Source: Diospyros lotus | Lineage: Eukaryota > Streptophyta > Magnoliopsida > Ericales > Ebenaceae | DNA: 64,000 nucleotides | Direction of reading: 5' to 3' | Assembly: GCF_014633365.1 (NCBI RefSeq) | Contig: NC_068345.1 | Span: 15,942,058 to 16,006,057, forward strand | In this document: piece after piece, positions 34,421-44,589 of the stretch | How the letters are laid out: every line of letters begins with the position of its first letter | How positions within the stretch are numbered: the first letter of the stretch is position 1 | Translations under genes and position numbers: made by a program | The notes under the pieces: model-generated | Database searches by the model: none | What the model saw: the letters and a program-made list of their open reading frames with translations, nothing else | Told to the model about the DNA's origin: nothing

Positions 34421-35405
34421 GTACGAGGATGCTGTAGGAGGTCTATGGGTAGTCATGATGCTCTTATTGTGCTATGTCTTAATAGAATCTCTACGAATTT
34501 CCAGTAGCACATGGTTAAGCGTCTGGACAGATCAGAGCAGATCAAAGCGCTATTCACCTGGTTTCTACAATCTGATTTATGCTCTTCTTTCATTTGGTCA
34601 AGTATGTCTTCAAGTTGAATGTCAATTTGATGATTTGAATTAAGTTCAACAATTAATTGTCATTCAAATCAAAACAAATCAATTGATGGAGATTGAAGAA
34701 AGGTCTTAGGGAATTTCTTTTTCATTGTATTTCCAATTTGATTCCTAGTTGGCCTATATCTAAAGATTAGATTGGTGAATGCATCTTTGCGCATGCATGT
34801 GTCTTAACAATTTTAGAAATGACTTGACTGTTGGTGTTGCTCTTTCCCCTTGTTGTCTCTCCCTTTTCCTCTACTGCTGTTATATCACCTATCCTAGGAC
34901 ATTTGAACTCTAATGCTCAGCTCTTTGTATCATGATGACTTAGGCGCCTTGTTATCTCACTATTATATATATATTGTAAACTTCTATGCCATACTGCACG
35001 AATAGTTCTAAATTTTCTATGCTGATAAAGAAAATATATTCCCTTGACTAATCATGTGTTCTGGACCTAGGTTTTGGTGACTCTGGCAAATTCGTTTTGG
35101 TTGATTTTATCAAGCCTTTATGCAGTAAGAAGATTAATTGCATGACACGATGCTTAATTCTATTTTAAAAGCTCCAATGGTCTTCTTTCACACAAATCCT
35201 CTTGGACGGATTATTAATAGATTTGCTAAGGATCTTGTTGGTGACATTGATAGGACTGTGGCAGTGTTCGTTAATATGTTTCTGGGCCAGATATTTCAGC
35301 TCTTATCAACATTTGTGTTGATAGGAATCGTGAGCACCATGTCCTTATGGGGCTATAATAATGCCACTTTTAGTTTTGTTTTATGCGGCCTATCTGTATT
35401 ATCAG
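34421..35405 (+). pseudogene. Two-exon fragment of an ABCC2-like (MRP) transporter
   Basis: Exon A 34421-34601 encodes [19 protein letters not shown], then [13 protein letters not shown] and YALLSFGQ. Exon B 35071-35405 encodes VLVTLANSFWLILSSLYAVR, then [40 protein letters not shown] and, after a shift, a [12 protein letters not shown] end. These are the start of transmembrane domain 2 of vacuolar ABCC1/ABCC2 glutathione-conjugate pumps. Flanking GT and AG splice sites survive. Two frameshifts break exon B: about four extra bases near 35137 before HDTML, and one extra G near 35350. No nucleotide-binding domain, first transmembrane domain or further exon was found, so it is a captured or truncated fragment of a gene of roughly 1,600 codons. 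Confidence 0.88.
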
Positions 35406-36223
35406 GTATGCCAAAATTTGTCTTGTTTGTATTTATCTCTTGCTCTGAAAGCATAACACTTTTCACCTCATTGGCACACCAACAGATTAATATTGAATGT
35501 CATGAATTGCTAAATGGAATATAATTTGGGAAAGAGTTCACTTCCATCAGAATTTGACAGCCCAATAATTTTCTTTTTAGCTTAAAAACCTTATTAACTC
35601 AAAAACTACAACAATTTGGTATTGGTGGCACCAATATCTTGTAATATTTTGATTTATGGCCTTTGCCAAGCATCTTACTCTATATTGATTTGACTTTGTC
35701 AGGAACTTATACGTCTCCTTTGCTTGAAGAAAATAATTTATTTTTATATGTGCAATGTGCGACTATCAGAAATGATATTAAAGAGGGAAAAAAAATCTTA
35801 TCACTATTCTCTGACTTTGCTTGAGATTACCATGTCTTCATCTCTTGAAGCATTTGTATTTCATAAACTTCTCTCTATAGTCCCTTACTAGTTAGTGATT
35901 TCATTGCTCATACATAAGCACATCTATGGTTACAAGGCACGGACATGATAGAACAAGGGCACGAAACCCAGTATGTTGACCTTTTAGCATCACTTCAAGT
36001 AAATTCTTGACCTATTACAACATTAAGAGGGCCCATCAAAATAGAACAGGCATTGTGTGTCCAAAATTTTGTCCTAAATGGGAGTCCAAATTTTTCTTTG
36101 CCCATTTTCCCTTTCATCAACAATCAATTTGGACTCCCATTTAGGACACTTTTCAAACAAATAATCATTATTCCTCAAAATATTAATGTTTTGGTTGTTC
36201 ATGACATAATTGAGTATTTATTC
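35406..36223. other. Spacer with a perfect 23-bp inverted repeat
   Basis: No gene seen. The first part is probably intron following exon B. Its main feature is the hairpin at 36070-36148. Confidence 0.5.
36070..36148. repeat. Perfect inverted repeat, 23-bp arms, 33-bp loop
   Basis: Arms 36070-36092 and 36126-36148 are exact reverse complements built around CCTAAATGGGAGTCCAAAT. Outside the arms pairing stops at once. It could be a foldback relic or a small-RNA precursor; the sequence alone does not decide. Confidence 0.9.
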
Positions 36224-36542
36224 TATTATGCCCAATAATGCGTTTGAGTTTACAAAAATAATCAAAGTGATAAGCAAGATTCATGAACAAACAATATGGT
36301 TGAGTGAGTGGTCCGCTCACTCAGTTATCAATGAGTTAGTCGGTCGGTCACGTGATTGCATTAGATGGATGTGCTGCCAGAAGATCGAATGAACCAAAAA
36401 TCAACACAAGCCATCCTGAGACTCCTTTGTCACCAGGATACACTCTTGTTACCAAGTCACATGACATAGAGAGTCACTTACATACTTCAACAAGAGGGTC
36501 TCTCACAAAAACAAAATTTATTGTTATATTTAGGCAATAACA
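36224..36542 (+). repeat. 5' LTR of the gag-only element
   Basis: Starts TATTATGCCCAATAATG (decayed from TGTTATG) and ends GGCAATAACA. Shares 'aaaataatcaaagtg', 'aatgagttagtcggt', 'cacgtgattgcat' and 'catacttcaacaag' in the same order with 39468-39772. Confidence 0.88.
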
Positions 36543-36544
36543 AT

Positions 36545-36562
36545 TGGTGTCGTTTGTGGGAA
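36545..36562 (+). other. Primer-binding site, Tat/Athila type
   Basis: TGGTGTCGTTTGTGGGAA lies two bases after the 5' LTR end and resembles the site at 21172-21191 (minus). Confidence 0.75.
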
Positions 36563-37139
36563 AAAATCAAAAAGTTAATAAATTCAGTCGGGATAGATCG
36601 AACAAGAAGCAATCGACAGACCTCTCCGAACGCTGAGACTTACCCACCTCCACGAGACTCTTAGCAACATCCATTGAAGAGCCAATTGCAAGTCTTGCAC
36701 CCCAGTGTCTCACATGCCTCACCGGGGACATACCTTTCTGGTCACCTAGGCTCATCGAAACAAGTTGCGTCCATGGTTCCTAGGGCGAAGGATGCAAGTG
36801 CTTTGAGAAATGGTCGAAATGTTGCAAAATATGGTTCCTCACGACGTGATACCATCCACTTTAAGGAAATTTGTACCAAAAATGGCTCTACTGCACGGGA
36901 CCCAACAAGGGTAGTCGAGAGACCATTCTTACTAGGAAGCTACCGTGGGGACTCCCTCGGGGTCTCCCCATGGAGGATACATTCTTGGGATTCCCTTCCT
37001 TGCCAAGTTCAAAACCAAGGAAGAGATAAGGACTGGTGAAGATTGAGAGATGACAGACGAAGCCCTTGAAGAGGAAAACATCAAGAAACGATGACAATTA
37101 CATCCATAGATGGAGACTGAACCTCGTCAAGATCGAGGA

Positions 37140-38132
37140 AGAATGATGAGATTGAGAATCCCTCGGAGTTTAGGGTTTGGGAAACAACTGACATGAGGAG
37201 AATGATCAAGGAAGTGCTTGAGCAAAAAATGTTGCTACCAAGGAAATTTAAAATATCAGAGCTATCTCTGTACTTGGGCAAGGGCAACCCTCTTGATCAC
37301 ATTCAAAGCTATGAGTCTCTGATGGGAGGATGCAATCATGTGTCGGGCTATTCCTATGACCTTGACAAATCACGCTCACACTTGGTACAATGGTCTTGTT
37401 GAAGGATCCATTTCTTCTTTTGACCAATTGAGGGAAAAAATCATTAAGGCATTCATTATTAACAGCTACAAAAAGGAGGATTACACATATCTGTTTAGTA
37501 TCCGACAAGGTAGCAAGGAAACCCTCAAACAATATGTTGATCATTTTAGAAATGCAACACTGGAGGTACAAGATCTACAAACTAGAATGGGAACCGCTAT
37601 AATGCTTCAAGGGACAACATCGGCACCACTGCAATGTTGGCATAATCCTTAGCTCTAGAGTAGCCTGCGACGCTGGCAGATTTGTTTACTCAGACCAGCA
37701 AGTATATATTATAGGCAGAAGTAATGCGAACGGTTGGAGGAAATGCAGATAGGGATAAGAAGAGAAAAGGAAAAGACTGATGAGGGGACAAGCTTGAGGG
37801 GAGAAAAAACCAAAAGACATGATGGTACTTCCCGACTCTAGTTTGAAGATTATACCCTGCTCACAGATTGAGGCTTTAATATTCTGGCAATTATTGAAGT
37901 ATTTAGCCTAATTAAATTCCCCAAGAAAACTAACAAGCCTATGGGGAGGAAAAGGGATGTCTTTTGTCAATTCCACAATATTCATGGCCACTTTATAGTC
38001 AAATGCCAAGACTTGACAAATCGAATAGAAGCACTGGTCCAGGAAGGGGAATTGGAAGAGATTGTGGACATAGGAGCTCAGGGGGAAGAACATACCGACT
38101 GCCATGGAGGTCAAGGGCATAATTCAAGGTGA
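37140..38132 (+). pseudogene. Tat-like gag polyprotein, frameshifted
   Basis: In successive frames: MRRMIKEVLEQKMLLPRKFK, LYLGKGNPLDHIQSYESLM (37193-37330), then MCRAIPMTLTNHAHTWYNGL, EGSISSFDQLREKIIKAF and KETLKQYVDHFRNATLEVQD (37338-37590). These match the retrotransposon gag capsid domain as it occurs in Tat/Ogre gypsy elements. Farther on, at about 37968-38010, VFCQFHNIHGHFIVKCQDL forms a C-x2-H-x4-H-x4-C knuckle, then NRIEALVQEGEL. A one-base shift near 37335 and stops after 37650 break the frame. Gag packages the element RNA in intact relatives; this copy could not. Confidence 0.85.
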
Positions 38133-38449
38133 GAAGAGCAATAAAAGAGTAGGAGCTTCCTCAAAGAAACGAGCTTCATTGCTTGAAGTCCTAAGGCCCA
38201 CAAGAGACTTCAGAACCAAAGCCCAAATGTATGCTTCATGGAGGTATCACATGCAGGTTTAAATGTCTTGACATGTATGTAATGATGCATGAATAAAATA
38301 ACTTCTACCTTGTTGTAGTCTCATTTTGTGTATTTTGTTTTTTAAGACAATGAATGCACAAAAAAGGGGCCAAAACTCCGACAAGCAAGAAAACCCTAAT
38401 ATTGAAGCGTAGAATACGCGAGAACAATCTAGGGCTTATTAACCAAAAA

Positions 38450-38660
38450 TGGAAGTGCAAAAGCAAGATAATGGTTCAAAAATCAAAGCACAAAAGCATG
38501 AAACGGTTCAAAAATTGAAGCGCAAAAGCATCAGAACAATCTAAAAACCGAAGTGCTAAAGCATGAGAATAGTTCAAAAAACTTAAGCGCGAAAGCGTGA
38601 GAACGGTTCAAAAGCCGAAGCGCAAAAGCGTGAAAATGGTTCAAGAAATCAAAAAATGCA
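38450..38660 (+). repeat. Minisatellite of about 33 bp, six diverged units
   Basis: Units follow GGTTCAAAAAYYGAAGCGCA plus AAAGCATGAGAAC with variable length 33-34 bp. Weaker copies of 'aagcgcaaaagc' and 'gcatgaga' continue to about 39240, so the array was once longer. Confidence 0.85.
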
Positions 38661-39467
38661 AGAATCGCCAGATGATAAAAGAAAAACCTAGCATCAAGGA
38701 TGCAGAATGCATGAGATCAAATTACAAACCAAAAACGCTGAAGTACAAAAATGATCTAGGATAACCCAAAATCAAAAGCAATAGATACACAAGAACGATC
38801 AAGCATAACCTAAACTCGAAAAGTGCAAAATACATGAGACCAAATTAAAACTTAAAATGTAAAAGTGCAAAGTGCATGAGAACATATTAGGGCCGAAAAT
38901 GCAAAGAGCATGAGAATGGTTCAAGGCCATCATCAACAAAGAATTGGGGAGCGGGCATAATGCCTATCCATCATTCACTAAGGACTGGGGAACGCGGGTG
39001 TCCCTTATTTTCTAAGCAAAAGTGAAGCGTAAGCGGTAAAAGTTTTGAATGATTTACAATTCAAAAACTAATTGCAAAATTTTATATATTATGTGAGATG
39101 CTAACATGTTACATAGAGAATTGGACACAAGCCTAGAACTAAAAGCGCATAAAGTGAGAGAACGGCATGGGAAGCCAAAATGCGAAAGTGCAAGAATGAT
39201 TTGAGACAAACCCAGCATCAAAAGCGCATGAATGCACGGACATGATCGAGGGACCATTGTTTAAGACAAATGTTGGTCAAAAGGACCGATGGGTTACATA
39301 AAACGAAGAAGCAAATGATGTGAGAACCCTTGGATGGAGCAACATCATCTCAAACAACTAGCAAAACACCATCCAAGAAGAAAATGATGCGAGAAGAGGC
39401 AAGAGAGAAGGCAAGACGATGGCTATTGTTCCCACTGGAAAACTTAACAACAAGAGTGAGGAGCAAT

Positions 39468-39772
39468 TGTTATGTCCAATAATTCCTCTAAGTATGCAAA
39501 AATAATCAAAGTGGCAAGCAAGATTCACGAGCAAATAGTATAGCCACTCACTCTGTCATCAATGAGTTAGTCGGTCACGTGATTGCATCAGATGGGTGTG
39601 CTGCTAAAATATCAAATGAAACCCAAAAATCGACACAAGCCATTTTGAGACTTCCTTGTCACCAAGATATGCTCTCGTTACCAAGTCATGTGACATAAAG
39701 AGTCACCTGCATACTTCAACAAGTTGGTCTCTCACAAAAAAAAAAAATTATTGTTGTTTTTAGATAACAACA
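39468..39772 (+). repeat. 3' LTR of the gag-only element
   Basis: Starts TGTTATGTCCAATAATTCC and ends GATAACAACA. The match to the 5' LTR is interrupted only by small deletions, for example one copy missing in 'gagtgagtggtccgctcactc'. Confidence 0.88.
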
Positions 39773-40339
39773 TATTCATATTTTTTAAGAGTAAATATAT
39801 TTGTATTTTATTATAATCAAAATTGTAAGAAGTATTTTTCACATGCTATAGTCTGAGAAAAAGTGTGAACAAAATTTCTAATATTTATTTTAGAAAGCTT
39901 TATTAATTTGTAAACCAGTTGAAGGCCTTGGCTTAAAAGAATCTTAAAACTAAAACTTCTCAACGGAGAAGGAATGAAGAAGTAATAAATCCATTGTTTT
40001 ACGTTATAGTTGGTTTCTGACTTATCCTTCTAAAGCTTCTAATATGGTACTCTACTTTGGAGGTCACGTGTGTTTGATTCTAGAAAGTTGAAAAGATAAT
40101 AAGAGGCACGTGTTAGTATTGGAAGGCAAGGCATATTTAAGTGTCTTATCACAAGATGGAGCCTTATTGGAAGTGTCCATGTTTCCTAGATTCTTGCATT
40201 GGCTTACTTTGTGCCAACCAATGAAGAACATCTTTTTGGAAAATATTTTTACATGCAAACTAAACATTGAAAATAGGATGGAAAATTGCCCTCCTCTTTA
40301 TAATGCCAGAAGGACCTTTCTCTTTTGTGTGTGTTTTCA
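39773..40339. other. Spacer before the kinase pseudogene
   Basis: A/T-rich, no recognised gene. The 97-codon frame at 40110-40403 has no domain, and I could not find LRR repeats that would complete the receptor kinase. Confidence 0.4.
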
Positions 40340-41613
40340 TGGGAAATTGCAATCGGTTTGCTGGCCCTGGGCTTCGCCTTCGTGGTGCTTAAGCGTGTCC
40401 TAGCTGCAGTGAAGTCATACAAACAACTTCACGAAGCAACCAACGGATTCCATGAAAACAACAAACTCAAACCAGAAGGGAGGTTTGGTTCGGTGTTCAA
40501 CGCGAGTCTGAGCCTGCTAAATGATGAGTGAGAAAGAAGCAGCCCAAAAGGAAATTGTGGTGGCAGTGAAGGTGTTCAAGCTGGAGGAAATTGAATTGAA
40601 AATTTTCGAAGCAAAGTCGAAGAGGCTGCGGGGGCTGGGACTGGGACGTAGCCCTCCGAATCTGACTCCGGTCATCCGCAGTTGCTCGTTAACTTCTCTG
40701 GCTATGGTGATGGGCCGCGGAACTTACAGTGAATTCAAAGCTTTGGTGATGAAGTTAATGCCAGAAGGCAGCCTTGAGGGGTGCTTGCACTCGGGGAAGT
40801 GTTCCCAGCTGGATATCAAGCAAGCGGAGGTTGCAGATAATGATCGGTGTGGCTTCTGGATTGGAATATCTTCATGAAAGAGGATTGCTTCACGGCGATT
40901 TGAAGCCGAGCAATGTCCTGCTAGACGAGGATATGGTCGCTCCTCTCAGTGATTTTGGCATTACAAAGTCGGAGAAGACGAAGAAGCAGAGTAGGCTGCT
41001 AGGCCTGAAAAACTGTACCCACCTGTGTATTCTGATCCAGGTTATGTTCTGTTTCTGCTTGCTTCTTTATTTTTTTCTATTTTAATATATGTGATGGTCC
41101 CTACAAACACATTCATATCAATTATCCTCATTTATTATCATCTCATAGCGCTCCCTTTTCATAAGAAAATGATGTTAGATACTGACTCTTTAAGTGCTTC
41201 TTTGTGCAGAATATTGACCGAAAACACCGGCAAAGTCAGATGTTTATAGTTTTGGGATTATGTTGATGGAAACATTCACGGGGAAAAAAGCTCACTGATG
41301 AAATGTTCGGTGAGGAATTGAGCTTGAGAAAATGGGTAAAGGAGGCTTTGGATAGCAGTACTGTTCATCAAATCGTGGATGCAGGGTTGATAAGGGAAGG
41401 GGAAGAGGAATTTAAGGCAAATGTGGTGGAGAGTGTGTCACATCCATCCTAAACCTGGCAGTGGAAATTGTGGAATGCTCTGAAGAATTGGCTGCAGACA
41501 GGATGGTTGTGGAATGCTCTGAAGAATTGGCTGCAGACACGATGGATATCAAAGATGTGGTGGACAAGCTCAAGACAATACGAGATGAACTACTACGTCA
41601 AACACATCGATGA
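40340..41613 (+). pseudogene. LRR-XII-like receptor kinase domain, broken
   Basis: Segments in shifting frames follow the order of an LRR receptor kinase of the FLS2/EFR/Xa21 class. There is a membrane helix (IAIGLLALGFAFVVLKRV, about 40345), SYKQLHEATNGF, a glycine loop GRFGSVF, and VAVKVFKLEE (VAVK lysine). Next are EFKALVMKLMPEGSLEGCLH, HGDLKPSNVLLDEDMV (40891), DFGI (40951), SDVYSFGIMLMETFTG, and ELSLRKWVKEALDSS. Then SEELAADRM and VVDKLKTIRDELLRQTHR, ending in TGA at 41611. The catalytic loop reads HGD rather than HRD, a non-RD kinase, usual for this immune subfamily. Breaks: stop at 40529, shifts near 40829, 41288 and 41435, missing APE region, and a 39-bp in-frame duplication. The extracellular LRR part is absent. 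Subfamily is inferred. Confidence 0.87.
41468..41545 (+). repeat. 39-bp tandem duplication in the kinase pseudogene
   Basis: Units 41468-41506 and 41507-41545 differ at one base. The duplication repeats 13 codons (VECSEELAADRM region) in frame. It is therefore younger than most of the pseudogene's other changes. Confidence 0.95.
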
Positions 41614-42022
41614 GGGGGCTAAATGACTCGAGCAAAGTTAGGGGGCATATTTATGCCTTTTGCCAAAATGGTTATTTCACAAACAGATTTATGTAACGGA
41701 AATGCTTGTTTAAGGTTTTCACCTGCATATGAGCTCCACGTCTGCCGCATAGACAGATCTACATAATTCAGAAACAAAAATTTATTTACAATCATAATAA
41801 CCATCAAATATGGAAATGGGTGAAACAAGTTCAAAACAATAGCAAAGTACACGTGACAACCAAAAATAAGTTATCCTGAATCTCTTGGTACAGGCAATTA
41901 AAATCCAAGTTGCTACGCAATTATAAGTCCAAAAGAAGGGGCAAAAGAACAAAGAGGTTAAGTGTAGTCAGACAACTATAGTATTGAAGGTTCTACAATA
42001 CATAAATGGGAACAACAATCCC

Positions 42023-43033
42023 TTAATCACATGCATCAGAAAACTCAGTCTGTCGTCGCAACTCCTCATCAGCATTCCTCAAGAATTGATCCCAGCCACT
42101 CCCTGAACTAATATCTATGTAATCATAAGGAACTGCAGTTTTTAATCCTGGCCTTACTCCAAATTGACTTCCCACTACTCTAAATTCTAAAGCATTTGCG
42201 TCTTTGCTGAAACTTTGCTCCAGTTCCTCCCAAGTAAATAGCAGAGGAAGTGTGAATGCACCCCATGGATTGAAATCCAAAAGCTTAACCCGCCCATCCT
42301 TTCTAACATAAACGTCAAATGTGTAATTTTCTGACTCAAATTTCAGCCTCACTTCATCCAGAAAGAATTCCTGGATTAACATTTCTAGCTCCTTTTTCCT
42401 CTCAACAAGAGCAGGATAAAACCCAGTGACCTCACGCTGGGAAATGCCAACTAGGTGCTGGTCATATATGAAACAACGGAATTCCATCTCTGGCCGGAGA
42501 GAGGGGTACCACTTGCGGAGGGCTAGGGAAAAACTTGAGGGTCTTGATGAAGTTTTATCACTGCAGGAATCATACGCATGACAAAGATCATGAACGAGTG
42601 AGTCAGATGACCGTAGCAAAAGTGCAATCTCACTGAAAGAGGTGCATTTGAGACTCCCAGTTGAGCTAATCCAAGCTGAGTCTTTGGGTGCACTCCAATT
42701 TAGCTTAGGAAAAACAGCACCGCCAAGGGATTCAATTGATTCCTTGATCTTCAATTCAAGCTCTGGGAAAGAAGGTGCTGGAGAAGGTTGTTCTGATTCA
42801 TCCACAGACCCTTCCGATATTACATAATCTTCTTCTTCTTCTGGTTTATGGATTCGGTTGGGTAGGGCATCTTCCTTTGAAATGGAAAGAGGAAGAAGGA
42901 AAGGCCTAGAATCATCAAGAAGGTACTGAATAAAGGATTCCGGAAGCTCATGAATAACAGTTTTAATAGAGATGCTTTTAAATTTTGGGTACCATTCCTG
43001 AATCTGACATCTATTTACTTCCTCTTCCCGCAT
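42023..43033 (-). CDS. CDC123: CDC123 / D123 family protein, eIF2 assembly factor
   Basis: A single uninterrupted frame of 336 codons. CDC123 is a cytosolic ATP-grasp-fold protein that binds eIF2 gamma and promotes assembly of the eIF2 heterotrimer, thus translation initiation and cell-cycle entry; that role is known from yeast and human and inferred here. Conserved stretches: VNRCQIQEWYPKFKS (7-20), LLDDSRPFLLP (38-48), PFPELEL-type FPELELKIKESIESLGG (89-105), PKLNWSAPKDSAWIS (109-123), CTSFSEIALLLRSSD (130-144), LRKWYPSLRPEMEFRCF (172-188), GISQREVT (196-203), DVYVRKDGRVKLLDFNPWG (240-258). D253 and N255 in DFNP fit the metal-binding positions of ATP-grasp enzymes. An acidic low-complexity insert (63-86) is usual. 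Start is the first ATG and matches plant homologues. No defect seen. The absence of introns deserves checking against other plants. Confidence 0.95.
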   Translation of the reverse strand: MREEEVNRCQIQEWYPKFKSISIKTVIHELPESFIQYLLDDSRPFLLPLSISKEDALPNRIHKPEEEEDYVISEGSVDESEQPSPAPSFPELELKIKESIESLGGAVFPKLNWSAPKDSAWISSTGSLKCTSFSEIALLLRSSDSLVHDLCHAYDSCSDKTSSRPSSFSLALRKWYPSLRPEMEFRCFIYDQHLVGISQREVTGFYPALVERKKELEMLIQEFFLDEVRLKFESENYTFDVYVRKDGRVKLLDFNPWGAFTLPLLFTWEELEQSFSKDANALEFRVVGSQFGVRPGLKTAVPYDYIDISSGSGWDQFLRNADEELRRQTEFSDACD

Positions 43034-44400
43034 CTTTGAAGGATAAGATGAATACCTCTTTGTTTCTTACTCTGATTGCAATATAACTTCTTTTTCTTCT
43101 AATTACTGCACAAGAGCCAGTATTCATCAATAATTAATGTTTATGAGGCATAACAAATAAACAAAAATAACGAAAATATCAACAGAAAGATTAAAGATCC
43201 TAAAAAGTCTTATGTATTCGTAATAACCTAATAATCAGAAAGGAAAACTAATCGACCCCAAAAAAAATAAATTAAAGAAAAATTAGCAACTAAAATGAAT
43301 TCTATTTGCAAACTACAAGACAGATTAGAAGGAGCCTCCTCATTTACTTGGAAAAAATAAATATATGTTTATAAAAAATCAACAACCCAAGGAACTACAT
43401 TAATGTCATATTCTAACAGATTTAATCCACCAACTCCTACCACATCCACCTCTGAGCAAAAGCAAGAGAAAGACTGAAAGACGAACTATTGGAAAATCAT
43501 ATAGTGGGAACCAGTGAAAACCCTAATCACCAAGCAAAAAATAAATAAATAAAAGAATACCAGAATCCATTAATACAAACCAAAAATAATGCCATATTCT
43601 TCTCACCTTCCCCACCCCATGTCCTCACTTGACACTGGTTTGGCCATTCACACCCATTCCCTCCTTTCCACATGTCTTTACAAAAGCCAGGATGTTGCAA
43701 AATGATATAATTGCCCTTCAACTTAAGAAAGCCAAACATAATTTAGTTTGCAACTAGAATTGTTTTAATGAGTTTTTGATAAAGCGCAACCTCATTAGGG
43801 TGACAAGAATCAAAAAGCTGGGAATAGAAACTCATATGCCCTGCAAACGAGGAAAGGTTCATAGAAAACTGAGTAACAGAATCGTAAATAAGTATCCAAG
43901 TGGCAGAGCTACAAATGATCAAACACGTCATATTGCAATAGTATGCCCATAAACAAATGATAAACCTCCCGAAACAGGGGTTCAGAAGCAGCGCCCCCGA
44001 TGGGAGCAAAATACAAAAGAATATGACCGAGAGAATGACACTCGGCCACATGACGGACAGAGGGAGACTCTCTCGGTCATTTGACCGAGTGAGTGTTTTC
44101 CCCTCACTCATTCGACTCTCTCCTGTCACTCACCCGATCACCTCATGCCTAAAGCTCGTCACTCTCTCGCCACCACGAATATCCCTCGGATATGCCATCC
44201 CGAGACTCTTGGGATGGGTGCGAGACTCTCGAGATGGCCACCACGTGTCCCCCTCTCCCTCCTCTATAAATAGGAGGTCACACCTCCAACCTCAGGTACG
44301 CTCTCTCTTCGAAAACTCATATGCCCTGCAAACTCATTGTCGTTGCCATCGACATTGATCCCTTGTCGAAGGCATGTTACTACCACGTATAAAATAAAAA
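43034..44400. other. CDC123 upstream region and an LTR-like insertion
   Basis: The first 700 bp upstream of the CDC123 ATG probably hold its leader and promoter. From about 44020 to 44310 there is an LTR-like segment with CGAGAGAATGAC/CGAGTGAGTG words and a TATA box (CCTCTATAAATAGGAGG at 44261). No protein gene is supported. Confidence 0.45.
43828..44333. repeat. 21-bp perfect direct repeats 464 bp apart
   Basis: Copies at 43828-43848 and 44313-44333 share a 21-bp sequence beginning AAACTCATATGCCC. They bracket a segment that includes the TATA-bearing LTR-like part. Unlike an LTR target duplication (5 bp) this is long, closer to a non-LTR or break-repair signature. Confidence 0.85.
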
Positions 44401-44589
44401 TTCAATAAAATAAACATATAAAATTATATAATATCTATATAATAAAACATAATTAGATAAGACACCTACAAAATATTTTCTAAAAAAAAAAAAAAAAATT
44501 CACATAATTTTACACAAACTAAATAGTAAAAATTGAATTATTACACCATTAAACCCCAAAGAAAAGGTAAAAATAGATATTGAAAACAA

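Larger units (their letters stand above)
36224..39772 (+). mobile_element. Gag-only Tat-like gypsy retrotransposon
   Basis: LTRs at 36224-36542 and 39468-39772 are direct repeats, roughly 85% alike by eye. TATTC flanks both sides (36219-36223 and 39773-39777), a probable 5-bp target duplication if a slipped ACA at the right end is accepted. The 5' LTR is followed by a Tat-type primer site and a broken gag; the 3' LTR is preceded by a weak purine tract (AAGAGTGAGGAGCAAT). No protease, RT, RNase H or integrase lies between. At 3.5 kb it is a non-autonomous or internally deleted form. A 33-bp minisatellite lies between gag and the 3' LTR, the place where tandem repeats are known in Tat/Ogre elements. 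Confidence 0.82.

Noticed and set aside
43743..44358. Two overlapping frames of about 130 codons on opposite strands
   Set aside because: They straddle the 21-bp direct repeats and the LTR-like promoter segment and show no domain or start context.
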